A stretch of 64,000 nt of DNA from Hymenobacter perfusus (GCF_003944765.1 NZ_RWIU01000007.1:1-64000); one strand, 5' to 3'; positions 35,305-44,840 are shown, numbered from the stretch's first letter. A program made the numbers and translations. Notes: generated by a model not told the origin, from the sequence alone.

Positions 35305-36444
35305 TTATACCTGCCGCTTAGGGCGCAACAGCTTATGCAACGGCTTTTCCAGATAGGTATACAGTATTACTGATGCTATATTCAATAGAACAAAGCAAAT
35401 GAGGTAATTATCGGTCACGTATGTTTTAAGCAGAATACTAAATACTCCCATGTGAATCAGATAGAATATATATGAACTTTTGCCCAAAATATCAAAAATT
35501 TTACTGGAAAGTATTTTTTCAACAACTGTCTTTTCACTTATAATTCCATAAAAAAATAAGCAAACTATAGCAGCTAACACAACATTATTAAGAAATATTC
35601 CAAAAAAATTGTTTTTACTAACTTCTGACTCACCCAGGCAAGACATTACGTAGATAACAAATCCTATACCAAGCAGAGAAAAATATGTAAAAATCCCTTC
35701 TTTCAATACTGTTTTTTTCTGAATCCTTAACGCAATAATACCTAACCCTATACCAAAAATAAATTCTGTTACCCTGCCGAAAAACGTAAAATTCAACATA
35801 AACTTCACGCTTTCAAAAAATCCAAAAATATTATGTTTTGAAAATAATAAAACCAATAAGAAACCTAAAGCCAAAACGGCTACCCACGAATATATAATAG
35901 CATATTTATTTTTTTTACTTAACAACAATACAAATGGTGCAAAAACGTAAAAACACTCTTCAACTGTCAAAGACCACCCTTGCGCAATACCAGTGAATTT
36001 AAATCCATTAAAAAAGCCTTTTACAAAAGTTATGTTCAATACAAATACTACAAATTTTTGAATGTCAGAAAAGCCATTATATTGCCCCATAAAATCAAGG
36101 CGATTATCCAAACTCATTAAACCAAAGGTTAATGCAGTTAAAATAAAATACACAGGATATATACGAGCAAATCTATTTTTCATATATATTAAAAACCAGC
36201 CAGGATTTATCTGATCAACTTTATTGAAATATCTAAAGCATATAAGAAATCCGCTAAGTACAAAAAACAGCGTAACCCCCACATGCATCTGGTCACAGAG
36301 ACGATACAACAGATTTAGAAACCCTGTCTTATTTTCGTACGAGGTAAATGGGTTGAAATGGTGAAAATACACCATGTAGGCTGCTATAGCCCTCACTCCA
36401 GTCAATGCTGGCATATAGGAGCTGAGTACTCTTTGCTCTTTCAT
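35305..36444 (-). CDS. Membrane acyltransferase family 3, AT-rich, likely acquired
   Basis: 379 residues, about ten membrane segments. LTGVRAIAAYMVYFHHFNPF holds the R-x(9-10)-H motif of acyltransferase family 3; AQGWSLTVEECFYVFAPFVLLL is the second signature. It probably O-acetylates the exported glycan. Base composition is extremely AT-rich (15 G+C in the 60 bases of 35881-35940) compared with more than 55% in the neighbours, and it has its own upstream gap of 189 bases with a TACCTTTG box at 36606. Recent transfer is likely. Confidence 0.88.
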   Translation of the reverse strand: MKEQRVLSSYMPALTGVRAIAAYMVYFHHFNPFTSYENKTGFLNLLYRLCDQMHVGVTLFFVLSGFLICFRYFNKVDQINPGWFLIYMKNRFARIYPVYFILTALTFGLMSLDNRLDFMGQYNGFSDIQKFVVFVLNITFVKGFFNGFKFTGIAQGWSLTVEECFYVFAPFVLLLSKKNKYAIIYSWVAVLALGFLLVLLFSKHNIFGFFESVKFMLNFTFFGRVTEFIFGIGLGIIALRIQKKTVLKEGIFTYFSLLGIGFVIYVMSCLGESEVSKNNFFGIFLNNVVLAAIVCLFFYGIISEKTVVEKILSSKIFDILGKSSYIFYLIHMGVFSILLKTYVTDNYLICFVLLNIASVILYTYLEKPLHKLLRPKRQV

Positions 36445-36605
36445 TATCTTACGCTGACAACGTTCAAAATATCACTTTAAGAAACCACCATCCATACACC
36501 ATTTTACTTATAGCTATTAGTTGCACTACTTATATATTTTTTCGCACCAAATAGCATAAAGTATCACCTAGTTGCAGCACACACTTATTGAAAAGCCATA
36601 AGCTG

Positions 36606-36613
36606 CAAAGGTA
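36606..36613 (-). promoter_or_regulatory. Candidate -7 box for the AT-rich acyltransferase
   Basis: The minus strand reads TACCTTTG in the 189-base gap between the GT2 stop and the acyltransferase ATG (leader about 155 bases). The gap is AT-rich and holds no other feature I can see. Confidence 0.45.
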
Positions 36614-36633
36614 TAGTAAAACTACCAGAGCAG

Positions 36634-37575
36634 TCAGGAGGATGACGTGGGGCGCTGCTCCTCCACTACGTACATGGGGCGGCGGCGGGCGGCGTCGAGG
36701 CTGCGCCAGACGTATTCGCCAATGACTCCCAGGGCTATCATCTGGAAGGCGGAAACGAACAGCACGACCAGCATGAGAGTCGTCCAGCCCTGCGGTTCGG
36801 GGGCGCCACCCAGGCGCAGCACAACCAGGAAAAGGCCGTATAGCGTGGCTATTCCACCCAGTAACATCCCCAGCACCGAAATAGCCCGCACCGGAAAGAA
36901 GGAAAAGGATAGTAGCGAATCGACGAACAACTTGACTTTTTTACTGATCGTCCAGCGCGACTTGCCTACCTGGCGGCGGCGACGACGGTACGGGATGCTC
37001 ACATAGGGGTAGCCGAGCCATACCAGTAGATAGAACACGTTGCCGTTGCGCTCCTGCATACGCACTACCTCGTCGCGCAATTGCCGGTCGAAAAAGACCA
37101 TGTCGAACCCGCCGGAAGGGATGCCAGGCAGTGCAATGCGCCGCATGAGCCAGTGAAAGGTATTGGCTACCAATCGTTGCCCAAAGCCCTCTTCCCGGTC
37201 GGCGCGGTTGGCCAGCACCAGTTTCAGGCCCTGCTGCCAGTAGGTGTACATCTGGGCCAGCAACTCCGGCGGGTCCTGCAAATCGGCCGTGATGACGGCC
37301 AGACACTCGCCCGTAGCGGCAGCCATACCGGCGACAATGGCATTATAGGAACCTACGTTACCGGCCAGTTTCACTAGCATCACCCGCTCCGGATACTGGG
37401 CTTGCAGGTGCAGCAGCGCCTCCCAGGTACCATCGCGCGAGCCATCATCTACCAGCACATACTCAAAGCTGACTTCCGGAGGGAAATTCTGCTCGTTGGC
37501 AATCAGCTCGGGCCCGGTGATGGGGATGTTCAACTCATTGTAATAACACGGAACAATGACGGAGAGCTTGGGCAT
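36634..37575 (-). CDS. GT2 glycosyltransferase, polyprenyl-phosphate type (GtrB-like)
   Basis: 313 residues. GT-A half: PKLSVIVPCYYNELNIP, LVDDGSRDGTW, and DLQDPPELL after the metal-binding ITAD. RRRRRQVGKSRWTISKKVKLFVDS then two C-terminal membrane segments (about 225-250 and 262-290) match bactoprenyl-phosphate glycosyltransferases. It makes undecaprenyl-P-sugar at the cytoplasmic face. Next to a GT-C-like membrane protein (37640-39184), which could use the lipid-linked sugar on the outer face. Confidence 0.9.
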   Translation of the reverse strand: MPKLSVIVPCYYNELNIPITGPELIANEQNFPPEVSFEYVLVDDGSRDGTWEALLHLQAQYPERVMLVKLAGNVGSYNAIVAGMAAATGECLAVITADLQDPPELLAQMYTYWQQGLKLVLANRADREEGFGQRLVANTFHWLMRRIALPGIPSGGFDMVFFDRQLRDEVVRMQERNGNVFYLLVWLGYPYVSIPYRRRRRQVGKSRWTISKKVKLFVDSLLSFSFFPVRAISVLGMLLGGIATLYGLFLVVLRLGGAPEPQGWTTLMLVVLFVSAFQMIALGVIGEYVWRSLDAARRRPMYVVEEQRPTSSS

Positions 37576-37639
37576 AGCGAAGGCAGCGGCAAAAGACAGC
37601 CCGGCTCCGCAGAGAGAACCGGAGCGTAAAGATGCGGAA

Positions 37640-39184
37640 TCAAACCCGAGCTACCGAAGTAGTTTCAGGAGCTTCCGTAGTCGGCGTTGACCGACGCGTG
37701 GGGGCGTACAGCCAGCGTACCAGCCCCAGCAGCAGCAGCAGCACCAACCCCTGCCACAGCAGATACTGGTTGCTGGTCCAGGGGCCGATGTTCATCCAGT
37801 AGGCCTGGAAGGGCGAATTCCAGACGTATTCGTTACCAACTCCATCCCCTAACGGAAACTGGTCGTTGGGTTGCCCGAATGTGGGGTCAAAATTATTGAT
37901 GCGCAGCCACACTTTCGACTGCACGAGGCACAAGCCGGCACTGGCGGCCACCGCCCACGCGCGCGGCTTCAGCTGTTGCACCACCACGGCCACCACTACC
38001 ACTACCACCGGCAGCAGATTAGCCAGTTGCCGCGTTTCACAGTTCACCGAGAGCAGCAGCAACAGCACAAACAAAGCACCTATACCCAACCCCAGTTCGC
38101 GCAGGGCGGTGCACACGCGCCGCCAGTACAGCAGGGCCAGTACCACTGGCAGACCGTAGTAATTGCTGTGCGCCACAATGGCCTGTAACGGCCGGCTGAT
38201 GGCTCCATACACCACGTTCACCAGAAACGTGGCTCCGTTCAGGTGCTCGTTGCCCTGCGTGCCGAGGCCACGGGTCAGGCCCAGGTACGCGGTTATTAGC
38301 ACGATTACCATTACCCAAGCCCTGGGTTGCCGGAGCACTTCCCTGGCAACCCGCCATAGTTCCTGCGGGCAGCCCAGCAATGCCCGGGCCACCGTGTATT
38401 GGGTAAAAGCGCAATAAGCGGTAATCAGCGCGATGCTGAGCGGTACCAACGTAGCCTCCGTTGGGGCTACCAACATGCCTAAACTGATGTGCTTGACGTA
38501 CACCGTGCCGATACACAGGCCAGCGAGAACTGTGCTACTAACGGCGGCCCACAACATGCTCAGAGGCCGGTTGCCCTGCGGGTTAACCGATAGGAAAGGT
38601 GGCAGCAGCAGCAAACACACGTTACAGTACACGGCAGTGGGCCAGACCAGCAGGGATACCAGAGCCGTCAGCAGCAGCCGAATGGGCTGGCGGGCCAAAT
38701 GGTAATAGACGCTCATCATGCCCATCAGCAAGGCTGTACGGTCATAAGTGAACGGCACGTAGGTATCGTACTTCAGCGTGGCGAAGTTGAGCAGTAATCC
38801 TATGTAGCCACTCCAGGTAGCGGCGAGGGTAAGGTGCAGCAGCCGGGCCGTGCGGTGCCAGTAATACACCAGCAGTACCCCCACCACCGCATTATACAGC
38901 TCAAAATAGCGGAGCATAGCCGCATCCGTGAAGGGCAACCCCAGCAGCCGGAACGTGTAGTGCAGCAGGCCGAAAGGCAGGATGCGCTGAATACTATACG
39001 AGTTGATGCCTCGTACAAATACTGTCTGGTAAAAATCCGTAGCTACGGCTTTGTAGAAATACGCACCCTCAAAGCCAAACCCATGATTTACTGGAATAAT
39101 ATCCGGAAACGCTACAAACCAGCCCGATATCAGCAGTAACAGCGCCGTAAAAACCCACGCCGGGTTGCGGTACAGCCAACTCAT
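37640..39184 (-). CDS. Large multi-pass membrane protein, GT-C or polymerase candidate
   Basis: 514 residues from the chosen ATG at 39184 (MSWLYRNPAWVFTALLLL); 32 further codons are open but overlap the cupin gene. About 11-12 membrane segments are spread over the length, with a periplasmic-looking loop at the start (FPDIIPVNHGFGFEGAYFYK) and one near the end (NNFDPTFGQPNDQFPLGDG). I do not recognise the family. Topology and position just after a GtrB-like GT2 gene suit a GT-C enzyme or Wzy-type polymerase. Confidence 0.65.
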   Translation of the reverse strand: MSWLYRNPAWVFTALLLLISGWFVAFPDIIPVNHGFGFEGAYFYKAVATDFYQTVFVRGINSYSIQRILPFGLLHYTFRLLGLPFTDAAMLRYFELYNAVVGVLLVYYWHRTARLLHLTLAATWSGYIGLLLNFATLKYDTYVPFTYDRTALLMGMMSVYYHLARQPIRLLLTALVSLLVWPTAVYCNVCLLLLPPFLSVNPQGNRPLSMLWAAVSSTVLAGLCIGTVYVKHISLGMLVAPTEATLVPLSIALITAYCAFTQYTVARALLGCPQELWRVAREVLRQPRAWVMVIVLITAYLGLTRGLGTQGNEHLNGATFLVNVVYGAISRPLQAIVAHSNYYGLPVVLALLYWRRVCTALRELGLGIGALFVLLLLLSVNCETRQLANLLPVVVVVVAVVVQQLKPRAWAVAASAGLCLVQSKVWLRINNFDPTFGQPNDQFPLGDGVGNEYVWNSPFQAYWMNIGPWTSNQYLLWQGLVLLLLLGLVRWLYAPTRRSTPTTEAPETTSVARV

Positions 39185-39224
39185 ACCATAAAGCGTACAA
39201 AAGCTCTGGCTGAGAAAAAAACTA

Positions 39225-39626
39225 TCAGCCCCATACTCTCTTAAAATCCTCGTAATCCCGGATATAATCCGCCGGATCATACGTTCCGGATGCCAAGGCC
39301 AGCTGCACTGCCCCCGCCGAGTATTGCATAGTGTGCCAGGCGTGCGGCGGAATGTACAGCCCCACAGTGGGCTGATCCAGTACGAAAGTCTGCACGGGAG
39401 AACCTAGGACTTCCGTCGTTACTGTAATGCGTCCCGCTACGGCCACTAGCACCTGCTGCGTTTGGTGATGCGCATGCCTCCCGCGCACGATACTTTCCGG
39501 AGTGTGATAGGTCCAGAAGGTACGGGCTACCGCAAACGGAATCAGGTGGGTTCCTTCTGCTACAGTAATATAACCGATGTCAGGTGCTCCCAGCTTGGGA
39601 AACTGAATCAGGTACGGGGAAGACAT
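39225..39626 (-). CDS. Second FdtA/WxcM-like sugar ketoisomerase (orphan)
   Basis: 133 residues from the chosen ATG at 39626. Cupin fold with RGRHAHHQTQQVLVAVAGRI at 48-67, keeping RGxHAH and the following beta-strand, then IPPHAWHTMQY. Clearly homologous to the 24094-24504 product, sharing FWTYHTP/YWTYLTP and the DYIRDYE(D/V)F end. No aminotransferase gene is beside it; its neighbours are UDP-glucuronate decarboxylase and a membrane protein. Either it serves the aminotransferases elsewhere in the locus or acts on another keto sugar. Confidence 0.85.
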   Translation of the reverse strand: MSSPYLIQFPKLGAPDIGYITVAEGTHLIPFAVARTFWTYHTPESIVRGRHAHHQTQQVLVAVAGRITVTTEVLGSPVQTFVLDQPTVGLYIPPHAWHTMQYSAGAVQLALASGTYDPADYIRDYEDFKRVWG

Positions 39627-39640
39627 GCGCAAAACACAAC

Positions 39641-40627
39641 CTAGAAGGTACGGGGGGTGTTATCCACTTGCCCGTTTACTACGCCGGGCACGTTTTCCTT
39701 GAAGTACTCCAGCGTACGGCGCAGGCCTTCGGCGCGGTCAACCTTGGGCTCCCAGCCCAGAATCTCCTTTGCCTTGGTGATATCCGGCCGCCGTTTCATG
39801 GGGTCGTTGGTGGGCAGCGGGCGGTAATCGGGCTTGAACTCCACGCCGGTAAGCCGGGCAATTTCTTCTCCGAACTCCTTAATGGTGATTTCATCGGGGT
39901 TGCCGATGTTGACGGGCAGCGGGTAATCCGACAGCAGCAGCCGGTAGATTCCTTCCACCAGATCATCCACGTAACAGAAGGCCCGGGTCTGGGAACCGTC
40001 GCCGAAAACCGTCAGGTTTTCTCCCCGCAGGGCCTGCGAGAGGAATGCTGGCAACACACGACCGTCGTTGAGGCGCATGCGGGGGCCATAGGTATTGAAG
40101 ATGCGGATGATACGGGTTTCCAAGCCGTGGTGCGTGTGGTAGGCCATGGTAATGGCTTCCTGGAACCGCTTGGCCTCATCGTAGCAGCCGCGCGGCCCCA
40201 CCGGGTTCACGTTGCCATAGTATTCCTCCACCTGCGGATGCACCTCCGGGTCGCCATACACCTCCGAGGTGCTGGCAATTAGAACGCGGGCATTTTTCAC
40301 GCGGGCCAGGCCCAGCAGGTTGTGGGTACCCAGTGAGCCCACCTTCAGCGTCTGAATCGGAATCTTCAGGTAATCGATGGGCGAAGCGGGAGAGGCAAAG
40401 TGCAGAATGTAGTCCAGCTGGCCGGGCACAAAAACGAACTTCGATACATCGTGATGATGAAACTCGAAGTTTTCCTTGCCGAACAGGTGCTCAATGTTCT
40501 TCAGGTCACCGGTCACCAGGTTATCCATGGCAATGACATGGTACCCTTCGGCCATGAACCTGTCGCAGAGGTGCGAGCCAAGAAAACCAGCGCCGCCGGT
40601 TATCAGAATTCTTTTTTTGTCAGCCAT
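39641..40627 (-). CDS. UDP-glucuronate decarboxylase (UDP-xylose synthase)
   Basis: 328 residues from the chosen ATG at 40627 (MADKKRILITGGAGFLGSHL); the frame is open 31 codons further without resemblance to the family. NAD site GGAGFLG at 11-17; catalytic Y149 and K153 in CYDEAKRF; LHFASPASPIDY and NPVGPRGCYDE are UXS hallmarks, as is RIFNTYGPRM. It turns UDP-glucuronate into UDP-xylose. The gene encoding the enzyme that makes UDP-glucuronate (Ugd) lies directly upstream. Confidence 0.93.
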   Translation of the reverse strand: MADKKRILITGGAGFLGSHLCDRFMAEGYHVIAMDNLVTGDLKNIEHLFGKENFEFHHHDVSKFVFVPGQLDYILHFASPASPIDYLKIPIQTLKVGSLGTHNLLGLARVKNARVLIASTSEVYGDPEVHPQVEEYYGNVNPVGPRGCYDEAKRFQEAITMAYHTHHGLETRIIRIFNTYGPRMRLNDGRVLPAFLSQALRGENLTVFGDGSQTRAFCYVDDLVEGIYRLLLSDYPLPVNIGNPDEITIKEFGEEIARLTGVEFKPDYRPLPTNDPMKRRPDITKAKEILGWEPKVDRAEGLRRTLEYFKENVPGVVNGQVDNTPRTF

Positions 40628-40735
40628 ACTACGTTGATATTTTGACTGATAGCGGTTAGCTAGCAGCGTTTCTGTGACAGGAGCAAAATCAGGAGCGGAA
40701 AGCCAATAGCCGGCAGCCATGAGCCGTTCACTTCT

Positions 40736-42073
40736 TTATGCCGGTTCGTGGTGAGCCGTCCGGATGCCGATGCAATGGTAGGCAAAACCGGCTTCTTTCA
40801 GCTCGGCGGCATCGTAGATATTACGACCATCGAAGATAACCTTCTGCTTGAGCAACCGGCTCATTACCTCAAAGTTAGGCACCCGAAACTCGGGCCACTC
40901 CGTCACGATGAGCAGGGCATCCGCATCGATGAGGGCTTCCATCTGGTCTTTGGCGTAGGTGATGGTATCCCCCAGCGAGTGTTTGGCCTCGGGCATAGCC
41001 ACCGGGTCGTAGGCTGTCACGGTGCAGCCTTCGGCCAGCAGCTTCTCAATAATAACCAACGACGGAGCTTCACGCATGTCGTCGGTTTTGGGCTTGAACG
41101 ACAGGCCCCACACGGCCATTTTCTTACCCTGCAGCTCGCCACCAAAGTGCTTTTTCACCTTGTCGAACAGTACTTCCTTCTGGGCGTCATTCACGCTTTC
41201 CACGGCCTGGAGCACCTGCATCTGGTAGCCGTTTTCCTGGGCCGTTTTGATGAGCGCCTTCACGTCTTTGGGGAAGCAGGAGCCGCCGTAGCCGATACCG
41301 GGGTAAATGAACTTGGTGCCGATACGAGCATCGGAACCGATGCCTTTGCGCACCATGTTTACATCGGCCCCCATGATTTCGCACAGGTTGGCAATGTCGT
41401 TCATGAACGAAATTTTGGTGGCCAGCATGGAGTTGGCCGCGTATTTCGTCATTTCCGCCGACGGAATATCCATGAAGATAATCGGGTGGCCGTTGAGCAG
41501 GAAGGGCTTGTAGAGCTTGGTCATTACTTCCTCGGCGCGTTCCGACGCCACACCTACCACAATGCGGTCGGGCTTCAGAAAGTCGTCGATGGCCGCCCCT
41601 TCCTTCAGGAACTCGGGGTTGGAGGCCACGTCGAAGTCGATGGTTTCGTTGCGTTTGGCCAGGGCGTCGGTAATTTCCTTGCGCACCTTAGCGGCCGTAC
41701 CTACCGGCACCGTGCTCTTGGTCACGATTACGCCGTAGTTGGTCATGTTCTCACCAATTTCCCGGGCCACGCCCAGCACGTACTTCAGGTCGGCCGAACC
41801 GTCCTCGCCGGGAGGAGTTCCCACGGCAATGAAAGCTACGTCGCAGTCTTTGATGGCCTCGCTGAGTTTGGTGGAAAAATGCAGGCGGCCGGCGGCCACG
41901 TTGCGCGACACCATTTCCTCCAGCCCCGGCTCATAAATGGGCAGAATACCCTGGTGCAGGTTGTCAATCTTGCGCTGGTCAATATCGATGCAGGTTACAT
42001 CAATACCCACTTCGGCGAAGCAGGTGCCCGTCACGAGGCCTACGTAGCCAGTGCCTACTACTGCAATTTTCAT
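40736..42073 (-). CDS. ugd: UDP-glucose 6-dehydrogenase
   Basis: 445 residues. NAD-binding GTGYVG at 7-12, catalytic C266 in GYGGSCFPKD, and C-terminal LSFKPKTDDMREAPS. It oxidises UDP-glucose twice with NAD+ to UDP-glucuronate. Followed by the decarboxylase gene, which gives a two-step UDP-glucose to UDP-xylose route; UDP-glucuronate may also be used directly. Confidence 0.95.
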   Translation of the reverse strand: MKIAVVGTGYVGLVTGTCFAEVGIDVTCIDIDQRKIDNLHQGILPIYEPGLEEMVSRNVAAGRLHFSTKLSEAIKDCDVAFIAVGTPPGEDGSADLKYVLGVAREIGENMTNYGVIVTKSTVPVGTAAKVRKEITDALAKRNETIDFDVASNPEFLKEGAAIDDFLKPDRIVVGVASERAEEVMTKLYKPFLLNGHPIIFMDIPSAEMTKYAANSMLATKISFMNDIANLCEIMGADVNMVRKGIGSDARIGTKFIYPGIGYGGSCFPKDVKALIKTAQENGYQMQVLQAVESVNDAQKEVLFDKVKKHFGGELQGKKMAVWGLSFKPKTDDMREAPSLVIIEKLLAEGCTVTAYDPVAMPEAKHSLGDTITYAKDQMEALIDADALLIVTEWPEFRVPNFEVMSRLLKQKVIFDGRNIYDAAELKEAGFAYHCIGIRTAHHEPA

Positions 42074-42135
42074 ATGAAGAAGTCTATCGGTAGAGTGTCA
42101 AAGAATGTTCTTGTGCCGCCTGGGCCGGCTGTTGA

Positions 42136-42867
42136 TCAGCTGGACAAGCCGTATTTGATGATGCAGTAGATGGCCCGGAATCCGTCGCGCCAGCCTATCT
42201 TCTTGCCCTCAGCGTAGGTGCGGCCGTAGTAGCTGATGCCTACTTCGTAAATGCGTACGTTGGGGACGCGCGCCATTTTGAGCGTCACTTCCGGCTCGAA
42301 GCCGAAACGTTTTTCCTCCAGCGTCAGGCCCTGCACAATGTCGCGGCGGAACAGCTTGTAGCAGGTTTCCATATCCGTGAGATTCAGGTTGGAAAACGCG
42401 TTGCACAGAGAAGTCAGCCACTTGTTCCCGATGCTGTGCCAGAAGAACAGAATGCGGTGGGGCTTGCCGCCCATGAAGCGGGAGCCGTATACTACGTCGG
42501 CCATACCGCGCAGCACGGGCCGCAGCAGCACGTTGTATTCCTCGGGGTCGTACTCCAGGTCGGCATCCTGAATGATGAGGTAGTCGCCGGTTGCTTCCCG
42601 GATGCCGGTGTGCAGCGCGGCCCCTTTTCCCTGGTTTACTTCGTGCTTGCGGTACTGAATCGGCAGGTCGGGGTTGGCCGCCATGTACTGCTGGATGGCC
42701 TGCTCCGTATTGTCGCGGGAGCAGTCATTCACAATGATTACCTCCTTGGTAAAACCGCCAATCAACTCTACCGCCTTCACCTGATCCAAGATCAGGTGGA
42801 TAGTTGCTCCTTCATTGTAAGCCGGAATGATGATGGAAAGCTTACGCGGGGGAACAGGTGCCGACAT
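42136..42867 (-). CDS. GT2 glycosyltransferase, soluble DPM1-like
   Basis: 243 residues. LSIIIPAYNEGATIHLILDQV, VNDCSRDNTEQ and QDADLEYDPEEY (DAD metal site) are typical of polyprenyl-phosphate mannosyl/glucosyl transferases of the short form without C-terminal membrane segments. FGFEPEVTLKMAR is the catalytic region. It probably charges undecaprenyl phosphate. 57 bases after asnB, 62 bases before ugd. Confidence 0.9.
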   Translation of the reverse strand: MSAPVPPRKLSIIIPAYNEGATIHLILDQVKAVELIGGFTKEVIIVNDCSRDNTEQAIQQYMAANPDLPIQYRKHEVNQGKGAALHTGIREATGDYLIIQDADLEYDPEEYNVLLRPVLRGMADVVYGSRFMGGKPHRILFFWHSIGNKWLTSLCNAFSNLNLTDMETCYKLFRRDIVQGLTLEEKRFGFEPEVTLKMARVPNVRIYEVGISYYGRTYAEGKKIGWRDGFRAIYCIIKYGLSS

Positions 42868-42924
42868 AGCAAAAGGAAAAGCAGAAGGTAAAATCAGGAG
42901 ATAAAGCGGTAAAAAACGAAGCGG

Positions 42925-44832
42925 TTATGCCGCCATCCACCGCTTCCACCACCACTGGAACACGATGAGCGCCCAGATACGGGCATGCACGTCGCCGGGG
43001 CTGCTGCTAAACAGCTGCTTCTTCAGGCCCCGGATAGCGTCCACGTCGAATACGCCCTGGGCCTCGATGAAGCCATCGGACAGTAAATCGTCCTCAATCA
43101 GGGGGCGCAGCTCGCCCCGGAACCACTTGAGCAGCGGCACTTCGAAGCCGTGCTTGGGGCGCTTGTATAGCTCCTCGGGCAGCATGGGCCGGAAGGCATC
43201 CTGCACAATCTTCTTCTTCATGTTCGCATCAATCTTGCTGCTGACGGGCAACGAGAAGGCGAAACGCACCACGTTGGGATCGAGGAAGGGCGGGCGCACC
43301 TCCAGGGAGTTGGCCATGCTCATCAGGTCCACTTTGGCCAGCATGTCGTAGGGCAGCACCAGCTTGGTATCAGTGAGCAGTACTTCGTTCAGGTCGCCGT
43401 CGGCGTGCAGGTCCTCTAGAATGTCGCGGCGGCGCTTCTCGGCCAGCTTCCGGCCCACTTTGCGGCGGGACGCGGCGCTGAGCAGGCCCCGAGCATCCTT
43501 CTCGGAAGCAAACGAGGCCCAATCCCAGTACCGGTCTTTGGGGCCGCTGAGCATGCCGCGCGAGAACCGCTGGAACTGGCGGATTTTGTTGCCAAAAAAC
43601 GAGTTGCGCGACTTGGGCAGCACGTCCCAGAGCAAGTTGAGGCCGGTAACGGCTTCGGCCTTGAAGCCGCCCTGCCGCACCTGGAACTCGCCCATGTGCT
43701 TGTTGTAGCCAGCAAAAATCTCGTCGGCACCGTCGCCGCTCAGGGCCACGGTGGCTTTTTCGCGGGTGCGCTTGCTGAGGATGTACACCGCCAGGGCCGA
43801 GGAATCGGCAAAGGGCTCATCAAGGTAGTTCAGGACGTCGAAGATGTGGTCGTAGAGGTCCTGATTCTTCAGCGAGAAAACCGTGTGGTTGGTCTTGTAC
43901 CGGTCGGCTACCAGCTTGGCGTACTTGGTTTCGTCGAAGAACGGCTCATCGGCAAAGCCGATGCTGAACGTGTTCAGGTGCTGGGTGTGGCGCGAGGCCA
44001 GGGCCACGACTACCGACGAATCAATACCGCCGCTCAGGAACGCGCCCACGGGCACATCGGCCACGAGACGGCGGGCGGTGGCGTCGTCCAGCAGTTCCAC
44101 CAGCTTCTTCTGCTGCTGCTCGTAGCTGGTCTTGTTTTTCTCAACCTTTTTGGGGTCGTAGGGAATCTTGTACCAGCGCTTCTTCACCACCTTCTTGCCC
44201 TTCACGAACAGGTAGTGACCGGGCAACAATTTCTTCACGCCTTTGAAAATGGTGGCGGGACCGGGAATGTAGTTGAGCTGCAGGTAATGGCTCAGGGCCA
44301 CGTAATCGAGCTTGCGCGGAATGCCCAGGGCCAGCAACGACTTCATCTCAGAGGCAAACAGCAGCTTGTCCTCGTCGCGGTACACCAGCAGAGGCTTCTC
44401 CCCCATCCGGTCACGGGCCAGGAAGATGGAATCTTCCTCCTTGTCGTAAATGGCGAAGTCGAAAAAGCCGTTGAGCTTCTTCAGGAAGTTGCGCCCCTCC
44501 GAGATGTAGAGATGCAATACCACTTCGGTATCGGTCTGGGAATGAAAGTGGTGCCCCTTGGCCACCAGCTTCTGGCGCAGCTCTTTAAAGTTGAATATTT
44601 CGCCGTTGAAGACGATGGTATAGCGACCCGACTCGTCGGTCATGGGCTGGTTGCCGTCGGCCGAGAGGTCGAGGATGGCCAGGCGCCGGAAACCCAGGCC
44701 GCACCGCTCGTACACGAAGTGACCCTGGGAGTCAGGGCCACGGCTGACGATGGCATCGGTTGAGGCGCGCAGCGAGGCCAGCGAACTGCGACCTGCGTCG
44801 GTAAAAGCGAATACTCCGGAGATTCCACACAT
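42925..44832 (-). CDS. asnB: Asparagine synthase-type glutamine amidotransferase
   Basis: 635 residues from the chosen ATG at 44832, which puts the N-terminal nucleophile C2 at the start (MCGISGVF); the frame is open 45 codons upstream but that would block Cys2. Glutaminase domain 1-about 200 with RGPDSQG and NGEIFNFKELR; synthetase domain with PP-loop SGGIDSSVVVALA. It can make asparagine from aspartate, glutamine and ATP. At the head of a polysaccharide operon, such enzymes are also known to amidate sugar uronates; both roles remain open. A TACTTTTG box ends only 8 bases before the ATG. Confidence 0.9.
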   Translation of the reverse strand: MCGISGVFAFTDAGRSSLASLRASTDAIVSRGPDSQGHFVYERCGLGFRRLAILDLSADGNQPMTDESGRYTIVFNGEIFNFKELRQKLVAKGHHFHSQTDTEVVLHLYISEGRNFLKKLNGFFDFAIYDKEEDSIFLARDRMGEKPLLVYRDEDKLLFASEMKSLLALGIPRKLDYVALSHYLQLNYIPGPATIFKGVKKLLPGHYLFVKGKKVVKKRWYKIPYDPKKVEKNKTSYEQQQKKLVELLDDATARRLVADVPVGAFLSGGIDSSVVVALASRHTQHLNTFSIGFADEPFFDETKYAKLVADRYKTNHTVFSLKNQDLYDHIFDVLNYLDEPFADSSALAVYILSKRTREKATVALSGDGADEIFAGYNKHMGEFQVRQGGFKAEAVTGLNLLWDVLPKSRNSFFGNKIRQFQRFSRGMLSGPKDRYWDWASFASEKDARGLLSAASRRKVGRKLAEKRRRDILEDLHADGDLNEVLLTDTKLVLPYDMLAKVDLMSMANSLEVRPPFLDPNVVRFAFSLPVSSKIDANMKKKIVQDAFRPMLPEELYKRPKHGFEVPLLKWFRGELRPLIEDDLLSDGFIEAQGVFDVDAIRGLKKQLFSSSPGDVHARIWALIVFQWWWKRWMAA

Positions 44833-44840
44833 AAGGCGGG

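Noticed and set aside
40748..42169. Open frame of 473 codons on the plus strand
   Set aside because: It mirrors ugd on the opposite strand over its full length. Ugd has all catalytic motifs, so the frame is a shadow.
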